Positions 49,018 through 57,030 of a DNA stretch of 60,609 bases are shown here, in pieces (positions within the stretch are counted from its first letter, which is position 1; each line of letters opens with the position of its first letter). The notes beneath the pieces were generated by a model. The model saw only the letters and a list, made by a program, of their open reading frames with translations, did not search any database and had not been told where the DNA came from. The translations under genes and the position numbers were made by a program. The stretch lies in NCBI GenBank assembly GCA_017623475.1, contig JAGAPC010000034.1:1-60609 (forward strand). Direction: 5' to 3'. Source of the DNA: Clostridia bacterium. GTDB taxonomy: Bacteria > Bacillota > Clostridia > Oscillospirales > UBA644.

Positions 49018-49447
49018 CGAAAAATCCCTCCTCCGGTGCTTGCGCGTAAAGGATTTTCCCTTTGATCCGCGATCCCAAAACGCCCTCTCCCGTTCCGGGG
49101 TTTTCAATACAAACGTAGCCTTGAATTCTCCGCGCCTTTAAAACCTTGCCGAAGACAATATCCTTTCGGTTTGCGATAACGAAGGTGATCAACGCGTCGT
49201 TGCCCCGTTTTAAGTGGCGGGAGAGCAAAAGATCCTGGGCAAGATCGTCGGTGCGGAATCCCTCAAACTCCAACTGTCCGGTGTGATAGAGAATTTCCCT
49301 TTTGCACAGGGGAGAGTTGATGTTGGGCGTCTCCAACAGGGCGGTTTTATATACCTCTTCCAGACTTGTAAGCCCGGCGCCGAGCAGGTAATATTGATCG
49401 GCAAGCTCGTTATAGATCCAAACCCGGTCGTCGCTTTTCTTAATCAT
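48992..49447 (-). CDS. phage tail-tube-like structural protein
   Basis: 151 residues, with beta-strand-rich features: VWIYNELADQYYLLGAGLTS near the start, CKREILYHTGQLEFEGFRTD, and VCIENPGTGEGVLGSRIKG. The pattern and location after the connectors and before Gp15 fit a tail tube protein (or its completion factor). Identification is by context plus shape; no single motif is decisive. It overlaps neighbours at both ends. Confidence 0.58.
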   Translation of the reverse strand: MIKKSDDRVWIYNELADQYYLLGAGLTSLEEVYKTALLETPNINSPLCKREILYHTGQLEFEGFRTDDLAQDLLLSRHLKRGNDALITFVIANRKDIVFGKVLKARRIQGYVCIENPGTGEGVLGSRIKGKILYAQAPEEGFFDEEASTFD

Positions 49448-49896
49448 ACGCCTTCCTCCGAATATTCTGCGATGGGGGGAGATAAGGGGTTTTCTCCTTC
49501 GGTCGTTTGGAAAAATAAAGAGAACCCCGCCTTGTATTCCTCGTTGCCCGACATATTTCGGTTGAACAAAAAAGGAAATTCGGTCATTTCCACGTAGGCT
49601 CCCTCAAAGGGACGCACGGACGCACAGTAGTTTCCCGCCGCCATCAAGGTGTCAACGGCTTTTTTGCGGGCTGCGGTGTCCCTGCCGTTGGTGCGGACGT
49701 ACAGGTTAAAATCGTATCGGGAAAGCCGATTCCCGTCGAGAAAGGTAAGATAATTGGGCTCTCCCCGCAATTCCTCGATGGCAACGCTTCCGTCGGCGTT
49801 AGAAAGATATTCCGTTGCGATTTTCCCGGTGACCGGGGATAAAAAGCGGATCATAAGATCCCGATAATCACGATTCCAGCAGCTGCCCACGGCCAC
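49444..49896 (-). CDS. minor-capsid/tail completion-like phage protein
   Basis: 150 residues. LMIRFLSPVTGKIATEYLSNADG opens it, followed by SRYDFNLYVRTNGRDTAARKKAV and EFPFLFNRNMSGNEEYKAGFSL. It resembles the Minor_capsid_3/tail-completion families at low similarity. Position between head closure and tube proteins suits that role. It overlaps the gene before it by 29 bases. Confidence 0.55.
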   Translation of the reverse strand: MAVGSCWNRDYRDLMIRFLSPVTGKIATEYLSNADGSVAIEELRGEPNYLTFLDGNRLSRYDFNLYVRTNGRDTAARKKAVDTLMAAGNYCASVRPFEGAYVEMTEFPFLFNRNMSGNEEYKAGFSLFFQTTEGENPLSPPIAEYSEEGV

Positions 49897-50233
49897 TCAC
49901 CTCCCAATGATGAAATTTGTCCTTTGCATAAAATACGTTTATGGTATTGATGCGGAAGGGATTGCTTGGGATTTCATTGTGAATTCCCAACGCCAAAAAA
50001 TCCCCAGGCTCCAGCGTCCAATGGTTTTCCGGAGATTGTAAAAATTCTTCCTTGGGTAAATACCCTTGATCGGTGAACAGATAAAGTCGGAAATTGTCGT
50101 TGTTCCGTTCCCCGGAATAGACCGGGTTTGCCGCGTGCTTCGTTTCGATATACACGTTGCGGAATACGCAGGCTTTATAGGTTTCCTTGCCCTGTGCGTC
50201 TTCTCCCAGCCGATTAAAAATGGTGACCGTCAT
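49868..50233 (-). CDS. phage head-closure-like protein
   Basis: 121 residues. The start TVTIFNRLGEDAQGKETYKA and the RNNDNFRLYLFTDQGYLP plus EPGDFLALGIH segments resemble small head-tail joining or minor capsid proteins in siphophages of Clostridia (for example DUF6751-like). I cannot name the family with confidence. It is 12 bases after the gp6-like connector gene. Confidence 0.55.
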   Translation of the reverse strand: MTVTIFNRLGEDAQGKETYKACVFRNVYIETKHAANPVYSGERNNDNFRLYLFTDQGYLPKEEFLQSPENHWTLEPGDFLALGIHNEIPSNPFRINTINVFYAKDKFHHWEVSGRGQLLES

Positions 50234-50245
50234 CCGATCCCTCCT

Positions 50246-50602
50246 TTACAGATTGCAATTCCGAAGCCCCGCCCCGTCGAGGATTACCAACGCCGCCGGG
50301 GAGACCGATACGCCGTGTAGCGTAATCACGTTTTCTTCCCGGTTTGTTACCGAGTAGTTTCCGATCCGTTCGCTTTTCGGATTGGTCGGACCGCTGACGG
50401 CATCGATGCCTCCTCGCTCGATCCAATAAGAAATCATTTCCTTCATGGCGCGTCGGGCGCTTTCTTCCTTTTGTTCTGCCCTTCCGAAGCAGAGAAGCTC
50501 GGTAAGATCCAACGCAATTCGGGCGAGAAGGTCAAATTCCTTTTCCTCAACGTCTTTTGCCGAGTGCGTTAATTCAAATTCTGCTTTTGTAATGGCTTCC
50601 AT
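50246..50602 (-). CDS. gp6-like head-tail connector protein
   Basis: 118 residues, mainly helical in the first half (ITKAEFELTHSAKDVEEKEFDLLARI) and beta in the second (ERIGNYSVTNREENVITLHGVS). This matches the small gp6/gp15-type adaptor that follows the capsid in many phages. AGGAGGGG lies upstream of the ATG. It is preceded by a strong hairpin after the capsid gene. Confidence 0.65.
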   Translation of the reverse strand: MEAITKAEFELTHSAKDVEEKEFDLLARIALDLTELLCFGRAEQKEESARRAMKEMISYWIERGGIDAVSGPTNPKSERIGNYSVTNREENVITLHGVSVSPAALVILDGAGLRNCNL

Positions 50603-50622
50603 TCGTTCCCCTCCTTATTTCT

Positions 50623-50649
50623 CCGTGCCTCTCAAAACGAGAGGCACGG
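50623..50649. terminator. strong hairpin behind the capsid gene
   Basis: CCGTGCCTCTC (50623-50633) and GAGAGGCACGG (50639-50649) form an 11-bp perfect stem. On the minus strand no T-run follows, so it may stabilise the capsid mRNA or cause partial termination; on the plus strand TTTTTT follows, which would stop antisense transcription. Confidence 0.75.
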
Positions 50650-50670
50650 GATTTTTTGATTGATTTCCGA

Positions 50671-51750
50671 TCAACCGAGCATACGGACCGCAAGCTCGGG
50701 ATACAGCGTCTTGAAGCCGTAAAGGGTATCGATGGAAAGGGTCTGCTTTTTGGTTGCGATGTTGTAGTCCATGGTCACACGGACGGAAAGACCGTTGTAA
50801 GAAGTGACGTAACTGTCAGCACCCCGAGCGGCTTCCAAAGGACGGGTGACGAAACCGAAAGCGCTCTTGTGGAACATCAGGTTTGCTGTGTGGTTTCCAA
50901 GAACTTTGGCATCACGCCCCCAATCGTCTTCCGTTACTGCAGGGGAAAGGATTACTTTCAATTCTCCACTGGCCGTTGTACCTCCTTCCACAACCAAAAA
51001 GTTTCTATCATTGATTTGGAGGATATCGCCTTTGACCAAGGTAGCAAAGGAGCCAATGTCGAAGATGGTGGTTCCGTCTTTGGTTCCCGAAGCCACGATC
51101 ATGTTAGAAGCAGTCCCGGATTCATGATAAGGGACCTGTTGAGAGAAATAATGATCAATGCCGAAGACCCGGCCGATGGATCCTTCTCTCAAAGAATCGG
51201 TAGAACCGCTCTTTTCCGCATTGACTAAAGCAGGTAATACCTGGAAGTTTGCGATGGCTTCGGTATTCCACACCCCACTTCTGCCCACCAAAGGAGCCTT
51301 TTGGTCATTCAGCATTTTTGCACCGGCAGCCAAGTCGGAAAGGGAAGAAGGCGCAACCCCCACTTCGCCATAGTAGTTTGGAATATCTTTGTAAAGTTGA
51401 AGACCGTCTGCGTTGATTTTTTCTGCCAATGCCACCATGGCGGGTTCAATGACCTGCTTGGTGAAATCTTCGGCGTTCAACGCCATTTCTTTTGCGGTCA
51501 ATTCCACGGAAACGTCGGCGATCTTGTCCAATTTTACAAGGACGTTTCCTTCGTCGATGTCTTGAATTTCGATTTCGCCGTTAAACTCCGTTGCATTGTA
51601 AATGGGAGGCTTGCGAACCTGAATGGTGTCCCCCTGTTTGGAAAATTCCTCGGAAAAATCCGTGTGGATCAACGCAGGGAAGACCAGGTTGGATTCCAAA
51701 ATGGGAAGCGCCTCTCTGGCGATGGTTTTCGTATTAAGAAAGCTGTTCAT
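50671..51750 (-). CDS. phage major capsid protein, P22 coat-like
   Basis: 359 residues. The opening MNSFLNTKTIAREALPILES, KQGDTIQVRKPPIYNATEF, VSVELTAKEMALNAEDFTKQ and FHKSAFGFVTRPLEAARGAD identify the 'P22 phage major capsid family' type in Clostridia, an HK97-fold coat protein with an inserted domain. It builds the icosahedral shell with the adjacent scaffold. AAGGATA precedes the ATG. Confidence 0.9.
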   Translation of the reverse strand: MNSFLNTKTIAREALPILESNLVFPALIHTDFSEEFSKQGDTIQVRKPPIYNATEFNGEIEIQDIDEGNVLVKLDKIADVSVELTAKEMALNAEDFTKQVIEPAMVALAEKINADGLQLYKDIPNYYGEVGVAPSSLSDLAAGAKMLNDQKAPLVGRSGVWNTEAIANFQVLPALVNAEKSGSTDSLREGSIGRVFGIDHYFSQQVPYHESGTASNMIVASGTKDGTTIFDIGSFATLVKGDILQINDRNFLVVEGGTTASGELKVILSPAVTEDDWGRDAKVLGNHTANLMFHKSAFGFVTRPLEAARGADSYVTSYNGLSVRVTMDYNIATKKQTLSIDTLYGFKTLYPELAVRMLG

Positions 51751-51759
51751 AGTCGTTTT

Positions 51760-52164
51760 TTATCCTTTCATTTGTTTCCGATACGCATAATATTCCGCAT
51801 CGGTCATTGATTCCGTATCTACCGATCTTCGGGGAGTCAGCACCGCCCCGGTGGAAAAGGTAGATTCCTTTTGAAAGAGCCAATCGTTTTCTTTTCGGAT
51901 CTTTCCCACGGCGGAGGCAACCCCGTCGGGATTTTCCCTCAGTTGGTTCAGATCCAATAACGCCCGCGCCGCCGTCAGGCTTTTTGCCCCGCAGCGGGTC
52001 AATTCCAGGTCGATCTGACGGTCAAAGGAAAGGGCACGTAGCTGTTCCTCCGCCTGTTGGCGGGGAATCCAGCCGTCCTTTTCCACCAGCGCGTATCCCT
52101 CGGGTAACAGGGCGGATAATTCTTCTACCGTCAGTTGAGTTTTTCCGTTCTCTTCGTTCATCAT
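51760..52164 (-). CDS. phage scaffolding-like protein
   Basis: 134 residues, charged and helical with coiled-coil character: EELSALLPEGYALVEKDGWI and EEQLRALSFDRQIDLELTR. Located between portal and capsid, the usual position of the scaffold (GP20-like). The C-terminal SMTDAEYYAYRKQMKG is basic, as needed for coat binding. ATG 52164 overlaps the portal stop by 4 bases. Confidence 0.72.
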   Translation of the reverse strand: MMNEENGKTQLTVEELSALLPEGYALVEKDGWIPRQQAEEQLRALSFDRQIDLELTRCGAKSLTAARALLDLNQLRENPDGVASAVGKIRKENDWLFQKESTFSTGAVLTPRRSVDTESMTDAEYYAYRKQMKG

Positions 52165-53564
52165 TTTCGCTCCTTACAACGCATTTTTGCGATTTCTTCG
52201 GTCTCGCCGTAATGCTTCATGCGGAATTCCCAATCAAGCATCAGCCCCATCGAGACCAACTCCATATCCCGCTTCTGTTCGGCGGTGCGGTCCTCGATAA
52301 TACTGTCGTCAAACAAGACCGAAACGTTCACGTCGTCCTTCATGGAAACGCCCAAAACGTCCTTTGCAATTTCCAGAATTGCCTTGATCAGCCGTACCAG
52401 GGGCTGCTCCAGAAGGATCTCGTGCTTACGCACCGTGCGGTACAGCGCCGCGTCCTCCGAAATGACCTCCGTTGCCGTCGCCGGGGAGAAATTCCCGTCG
52501 AAGCGGTAATAACGGTCGCCAAAGCCGCACTTGCAGGAGAGATAATTCAAATGCTGCTGAATTGCCTTTGCGTGATCTTCTACCCGCAGCGCCGGATTGA
52601 ATTCCTGGGGAAGCAGGTCTCCGTCCACGTTTTTATCGCCGATGTACATAAACAGCTGGCGGTTGCAGTCCTGGGGCGCGTAGATCCGCCCCTCCTGATC
52701 CTGCATCATCAGATCCTTACGCAAAAATACCATCTTTTTCCCAAGGTAAAATTCCATGTTGAAGCTGTCGTAACAGAGATCCAACCCCTTCAGAATGTCT
52801 ATGGAATTGGCGTACACCGAAATTCCCATGGGCAGATTCGTCAGGTTGTTTACGATGTTGGGCTTGATGATGACGAACCAGGGGGTATCGCTCCCGGTGC
52901 GTAAGGTGGGGCAGATCCCCTCCGGCAGCGGCACTTTTTTCCCGGTTTTGTTGGAAAAGCAAACGCTGTCGATGACGTATCCGTCCTTTTCCTTGCGGTG
53001 GATCTGCAGATAGGTTACCGTCTGTCCCCCCATCGTCAGCGTTCCGACGAAGGCGGCGTCGGTAACGGCGTTCCCCTGCCAGGACAGAGGGATGATATTG
53101 GGGGCGGTGACGTATTCCAGCCCGACGGTTCCCTCGGGGGAGGGAAGAAGAAAGCCCGTCCCGTCCACCCTTGCATTTTCCAGCCGAAGCACCACGGCGC
53201 CGGTTCCCAGGGCGAAGGATTGCTCCACCAACTGATTGATCGACGCCCAGAAGTCGTTTTCTCCCAAAACGCCGCTTTTTCCGTTTTTCCCCTGCAAAAA
53301 TTCCGTTGCCTGACCGTCGTCGGTATCAATGCGGGTTTTCTCGTTCATCAGAAGATTTGCCCAATCCTCGGCAATCTTCTTTGCCATGTTCATCTGACAC
53401 AGATCGTGCTCGATCACCGAAAGTCCGTTGTTCACCCTCGTGCGGTGAAATTCCGTTCCCGTCCCGGTGTACCAACGGTTCCATTCGTCAATCTTCCGAT
53501 AAAAACTTCGGTCGATATCGTCGTATCCGAACCGATCCTTCAGATAGGAAAGTATCGTTTCCAT
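52161..53564 (-). CDS. phage portal protein
   Basis: 467 residues, in the size range of A118/SPP1-type portals. Recognisable parts are YTGTGTEFHRTRVNNGLSVI, ALGTGAVVLRLENARVDGTG, SVYANSIDILKGLDLCYDSF and RFDGNFSPATATEVISEDAALYRTVRKHE. The portal forms the dodecameric DNA entry ring. It follows terL by 3 bases. It is complete, with no frame break. Confidence 0.88.
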   Translation of the reverse strand: METILSYLKDRFGYDDIDRSFYRKIDEWNRWYTGTGTEFHRTRVNNGLSVIEHDLCQMNMAKKIAEDWANLLMNEKTRIDTDDGQATEFLQGKNGKSGVLGENDFWASINQLVEQSFALGTGAVVLRLENARVDGTGFLLPSPEGTVGLEYVTAPNIIPLSWQGNAVTDAAFVGTLTMGGQTVTYLQIHRKEKDGYVIDSVCFSNKTGKKVPLPEGICPTLRTGSDTPWFVIIKPNIVNNLTNLPMGISVYANSIDILKGLDLCYDSFNMEFYLGKKMVFLRKDLMMQDQEGRIYAPQDCNRQLFMYIGDKNVDGDLLPQEFNPALRVEDHAKAIQQHLNYLSCKCGFGDRYYRFDGNFSPATATEVISEDAALYRTVRKHEILLEQPLVRLIKAILEIAKDVLGVSMKDDVNVSVLFDDSIIEDRTAEQKRDMELVSMGLMLDWEFRMKHYGETEEIAKMRCKERK

Positions 53565-53567
53565 TCA

Positions 53568-54893
53568 TTACCTCTTTTCTTTCGGAGGGGCAGAAAACTG
53601 TTTGATCCAGCAGGACCAGGCGTATTCCTCCGCGTCGGCGGTATCCACGTCGGTGGTACCGTTGTCCAACCGTCGGTCGGGGTTATTTACGTCCCAGACC
53701 AATTCTGCCGTCGATGCGATGACGTGCTTGCAGTCGGAAAGAACGCTCCACCGCCCTTCGCTCATCAACCGCATTTTACAGGCGATTCGATCGGTGATCG
53801 TCACCTTTTTGCAATCGCAGATTGCCACCGAGAGCCCCGCCCTTGCGCAGGCAGACCGAATCCCGTTGGTCAGATACTGCCCCTCCGAATCCATGAAAGC
53901 GTATCGGGGACGGCGCTGAAATCTCCGTTCGATCTCAAAAATAAATTGAACGAATTCCCGTTCCAACTCGTCGGGGGTGATTTTCCCCTTTCCTTGGGCA
54001 AGACGCTTGCAGGCAAGGACGCATACCCCTTGATAATTCTCCCGGATGCCCACGGCGGTAAATACGGTTCTCGACAGGGTTCCGCCGTAGTCGCACCCCA
54101 CGGTGACGAAGGCGATGTCTTTTGGTGGTTCGTCCACCGTCCACCGTTCCGGATGCTCGGTAAATTCCGGGAAGATCAACCCCTCCGCGGCGCACCGTTC
54201 GCCTAAGATCCAGCGTCGGTACCACACGCTTCCCTCTTGATATTGCCGCAAAATGCTTTTCAGCTGATCTTCTCCTACCGACGGATTGTCAAAAATCGTA
54301 AAGTGCATATAATTTACGTTCAATCCGTCCGATCGGAATTTGTCCACGTACCTCGTATAGATCGGATGCTTGGGATAATCGGGGTTAAAATCCCAAAAAA
54401 CCTGCCGTCGTTTTGCCGCCAGCTGGCGGTTGAAGGCCTCCTGCAGAAAGCAGGTGTCGTCGTCTGCCAGATGGTGCTTGTTTACCTCTGTGGCAAGCCA
54501 AAGCCCGTAGGAATTTCCGCGGATCCGCTTATAACTGTCGGCTTTTCCGCCCCCGGCAAAAATGACCGTCTTCGATCCGCTTTTCGTCTCCACGTACAAG
54601 GCGGGATTGTCGTGATACCGCCCCCAACGGCACCGGCCCCGAAACAGATGCTCCAATCCGAATCCGTTGCAGTCTCCCAAATTCAGCTTTGCCGCCGCGA
54701 TGGTCACTCCCGTTGCCAGGTGCAGCTTGTCGGGGGTTTCCTCCAAGGCACGGGCAAAGGCTAAAATGTTGCAGACGGTTTTCCCGGAACGAACCGCCCC
54801 CTCCGCAAAATTATAGGTGGCGGTGCGGCATCCTTCCAGGTATTCCTTTTGCTTGTCCGAAAAGTTCCATGGAATCGTCTTTTTCTTTTTCAT
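53568..54893 (-). CDS. phage terminase large subunit, PBSX family
   Basis: 441 residues. The ATPase part has Walker A EGAVRSGKTVCNIL and a Walker B-like GLWLATEVNKH; the nuclease part has TVGCDYGGT and FMDSEGQYLTNGI with acidic metal ligands and NNPDRRLDNGTTDVDTADA near the end. It packages DNA into proheads. ATGA overlap with terS at 54890-54893 indicates coupled translation. Length is usual for PBSX-like terminases. Confidence 0.9.
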   Translation of the reverse strand: MKKKKTIPWNFSDKQKEYLEGCRTATYNFAEGAVRSGKTVCNILAFARALEETPDKLHLATGVTIAAAKLNLGDCNGFGLEHLFRGRCRWGRYHDNPALYVETKSGSKTVIFAGGGKADSYKRIRGNSYGLWLATEVNKHHLADDDTCFLQEAFNRQLAAKRRQVFWDFNPDYPKHPIYTRYVDKFRSDGLNVNYMHFTIFDNPSVGEDQLKSILRQYQEGSVWYRRWILGERCAAEGLIFPEFTEHPERWTVDEPPKDIAFVTVGCDYGGTLSRTVFTAVGIRENYQGVCVLACKRLAQGKGKITPDELEREFVQFIFEIERRFQRRPRYAFMDSEGQYLTNGIRSACARAGLSVAICDCKKVTITDRIACKMRLMSEGRWSVLSDCKHVIASTAELVWDVNNPDRRLDNGTTDVDTADAEEYAWSCWIKQFSAPPKEKR

Positions 54894-55222
54894 GCGTTCG
54901 GGTCGGGATCGCCGAACAGCGCCGCGTCGCTCAAGTCCTCCGTTTCTTCTCCCGACGGAGTGTCAAACACTCCGATGGAGCGCGCCAGAGCGATGGCGGC
55001 CGCCTTGTCGAAGAATCGGATTTTTCCGCCGCCGCTTTTCGTCAGACTCCATTCGCTGACCCGATCTGCCGGAATGTGCATCCCGTCCCGGGGACAAAAG
55101 CGAAACTCTCCGTCTTCTACTCGGTAGTCTCCGTAGTCCGCCGTGTCGTCTTGTAAGATGTCCTTGAGGTATTCCAGCGCCAGCCGTGCGATGTCGCCCC
55201 GCAGCGACCCGTAATCCTTCAG
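54890..55222 (-). CDS. phage terminase small subunit, CTG start likely
   Basis: 110 residues, continuous from 55222. Reading upstream of the first in-frame ATG (55081) gives YGSLRGDIARLALEYLKDIL and GDYRVEDGEFRFCPRDG, well folded-looking and with no stop. No ATG, GTG or TTG fits between 55082 and 55230, while AGGAGG at about 55231-55236 is 8 bases before CTG 55222. The second half has the FFDKAAAIALARSIGV helix. It would bind the DNA packaging site. The ATG at 55081 alone would give a 63-residue stub without a ribosome site. Confidence 0.68.
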   Translation of the reverse strand: MKDYGSLRGDIARLALEYLKDILQDDTADYGDYRVEDGEFRFCPRDGMHIPADRVSEWSLTKSGGGKIRFFDKAAAIALARSIGVFDTPSGEETEDLSDAALFGDPDPNA

Positions 55223-55363
55223 AACCGTCCCCTCCTTTCTTTCTTCGGCGGGATTTCAGGTCGATGTCGGGACTTTTTTCTGATTTTTCGTCCCCCTCTT
55301 CCGTCTGTCCTCACCGTGGTTCTATTTTACCATATTTTTCCCGCGCTCCGTTCCATGAGTTTT

Positions 55364-55405
55364 GAACAAGTGTTCGATAAATTGTGGAAAACCTTGTGGA
55401 AAACC
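55364..55405. promoter_or_regulatory. SOS-box-like palindrome and tandem DnaA-box-like repeats
   Basis: GAACAAGTGTTC at 55364-55375 fits the Gram-positive LexA box GAAC-N4-GTTC, extended by G on the right. It also resembles the TTGAAC palindromes at the ArsR operon. Beside it, TTGTGGAAAACC repeats twice (55382-55393, 55394-55405); the complement contains TTTTCCACA, one base from the DnaA box. The site lies between the divergent phage operon and the cohesin gene. The 300-base gap otherwise shows a weak minus-strand TAAAAT (55324-55329). Confidence 0.55.
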
Positions 55406-55446
55406 CTCCGACAGTATGACGATTTTGTAAATTTATATTCCCATTC

Positions 55447-55475
55447 TTGAAAATTGCGTCGAATTGTGCTACAAT
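55447..55475 (+). promoter_or_regulatory. promoter of the cohesin-like surface protein
   Basis: TTGAAA at 55447-55452, TACAAT at 55470-55475, spacer 17, 48 bases before the ATG. Confidence 0.8.
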
Positions 55476-55522
55476 GATGAAAACGCGTTTTTGCATCAAA
55501 TAAGAGGACAAAAGGAGATCCT

Positions 55523-56755
55523 ATGAAAAAAGCAGTTTTGATCTCAACAATTCTATCCTTGCTTATCGCAATCACAATCCCTTTCCCTGCGTCCGCCGCC
55601 TCTTCCGCGTCCCTTTCCGGACCGGAGGCAATTCGGGCAGGGGAGACCGTCACCCTGACCTTTTCCCTGAATGGGAACGGCATTTTCGGGGTGTCCGGGG
55701 CGTTGTCCTACGATGCAGGTCAAGTAACCCTTTCCGAAACGAAGCAGCTTATCGGCTCTCCCTGGACGGTGGAATTTAACGGAAACAACTTTGTCGCATA
55801 CGACAACGATCTTGCAAACCCCATCCACGGAAGCAAAGCATTGTTCTCCGTAACCTTCAAGGTAAAATCCGTCGCCCCAGGAACGTCCGTTAAGATTTCT
55901 TGCACCGGCGTCAAGGCGTCCGACGGAAACGCCGATTCCAACGTAGGAACGGTAACTTACTCCAAGACGGTTTCCGCGCCCTTGGCAACGAACAATAACC
56001 TTGCTTCCCTGACGGTTAGCAACGCAACCCTTTCCCCCGCATTTTCCGCCGAAACGACAGCCTATACGGCAAGCGTTCCCTTTGAGGTTTCCAAATTAAA
56101 TATTTTAGCCGCCGCCGCGGACGGAAAAGCAAAGGTTTCTGTAAACAGTCCCACCTTGACACCCAACGAAACCACCAACGTCACTGTGACCGTCACCGCG
56201 GAAAACGGAGCAAAGAAAACCTATACCGTCGCCGTCACCCGCGGACAGGATCCCAATTACGTGGCAAGCAACAACAATAATCTTTCCGGCATTACGGTGG
56301 AAGGATTCCTGCTTTCCCCCGTATTTACCCCGGAAAATACCCAATACGTCGTCTGGCTTCCCTACGAGACCGAAAGCATTAAAATCGGCGGTTCCGCTGC
56401 GGACAGCAAAGCTTCCGTGACCGTAGAAGGAGGGGAAACCCTCTCCGCAGGGCAAGACAACACCGTCAAGGTAATCTGCACCGCGGAAAACGGAGACCGC
56501 AAGGAATACACCGTCACCGTCAAGCGCGCCGCCGCCCATGACGGAAGTGTGGAAGAATTGCCCCAAGATACTTCTTCTGATACTCAACCTCCCGCAACCG
56601 ATCTTGCGACGGACACCGATATCAATCTCCAAACTTCCGCACCCGCAGGCTTGACCTGGTGGTGGCTCGTCGCCGTCGGAATTACCTGCTTCGCCCTCGG
56701 CTACGCGGTGGCGTACCTCCTTTTAAAGCCCTCTCAAAAAAACTCCGCCCAATAG
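55523..56755 (+). CDS. secreted cohesin and cadherin-like domain protein, membrane anchored
   Basis: 410 residues. It starts with a signal peptide (about 1-26, STILSLLIAITIPFPASA), a cohesin-type domain (about 28-150, LTFSLNGNGIFGVSGALSYD), and two cadherin-like beta-sandwich repeats (PF12733 type), about 157-243 (NNLASLTVSNATLSPAFSAE) and 252-338 (NNLSGITVEGFLLSPVFTPE). A Thr/Asp-rich linker and one membrane helix (WWWLVAVGITCFALGYAVAYLL) anchor it with a short basic tail. Cohesins bind dockerins on other secreted proteins; no dockerin is seen here. AAGGAG precedes the ATG. Confidence 0.85.
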   Translation: MKKAVLISTILSLLIAITIPFPASAASSASLSGPEAIRAGETVTLTFSLNGNGIFGVSGALSYDAGQVTLSETKQLIGSPWTVEFNGNNFVAYDNDLANPIHGSKALFSVTFKVKSVAPGTSVKISCTGVKASDGNADSNVGTVTYSKTVSAPLATNNNLASLTVSNATLSPAFSAETTAYTASVPFEVSKLNILAAAADGKAKVSVNSPTLTPNETTNVTVTVTAENGAKKTYTVAVTRGQDPNYVASNNNNLSGITVEGFLLSPVFTPENTQYVVWLPYETESIKIGGSAADSKASVTVEGGETLSAGQDNTVKVICTAENGDRKEYTVTVKRAAAHDGSVEELPQDTSSDTQPPATDLATDTDINLQTSAPAGLTWWWLVAVGITCFALGYAVAYLLLKPSQKNSAQ

Positions 56756-56891
56756 CGTTTTCACAAAAAAGATCAAGGCACCCTCCGCAAGGAAGGTGCC
56801 TGATTCGTTGTCGATCAATAAGGATCTGTCCGAGGGAAAGCGGGGGGATTTTTGAGTTGTGAAAAGTGTAAATTTGCTTTCGAAATTTTCA

Positions 56892-56920
56892 TTGACATCA
56901 ACAACGCTCTATGATACAAT
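56892..56920 (+). promoter_or_regulatory. promoter of the large surface protein
   Basis: TTGACA at 56892-56897, TACAAT at 56915-56920, spacer 17. The leader of about 105 bases contains hairpins TTGATT/AATCAA (56983-56998) and GGC-GAGA-GCC (56999-57010); no known riboswitch was recognised. The 56756-57030 gap also contains a weak hairpin (AGGCACC/GGTGCCT) after the cohesin gene. Confidence 0.84.
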
Positions 56921-57030
56921 AAAAATGGTATATATCGGTGGCTTGTGTCCGGGAGTCGTTTCGTATCGGATACGCGCCGACGGTTGATTTTGTAATCAAG
57001 GCGAGAGCCTTAAAAAAAGGAGGAATTTCC

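Larger units (their letters stand above)
45579..55222 (-). mobile_element. phage-derived head-and-lysis operon (tail-poor prophage remnant or domesticated particle)
   Basis: A continuous minus-strand operon in the order terS, terL, portal, scaffold, P22-like capsid, two connectors, minor-capsid-like, tube-like, Gp15, a 48-residue gene, hub-like, amidase/SPOR, holin-like, holin, endolysin. All frames are intact and tightly packed, many overlapping by 1-28 bases. No integrase, repressor, replication gene, receptor-binding protein or tape measure is visible. It is bounded by a terminator at 45.55 kb and an intergenic with an SOS-like box at 55.36 kb. No att repeats were found. A gene-transfer-agent-like or PBSX-like role is possible. 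Confidence 0.85.

Noticed and set aside
55382..55405. Possible CRISPR-type repeats
   Set aside because: Only two contiguous 12-bp units, no spacers and no cas genes.
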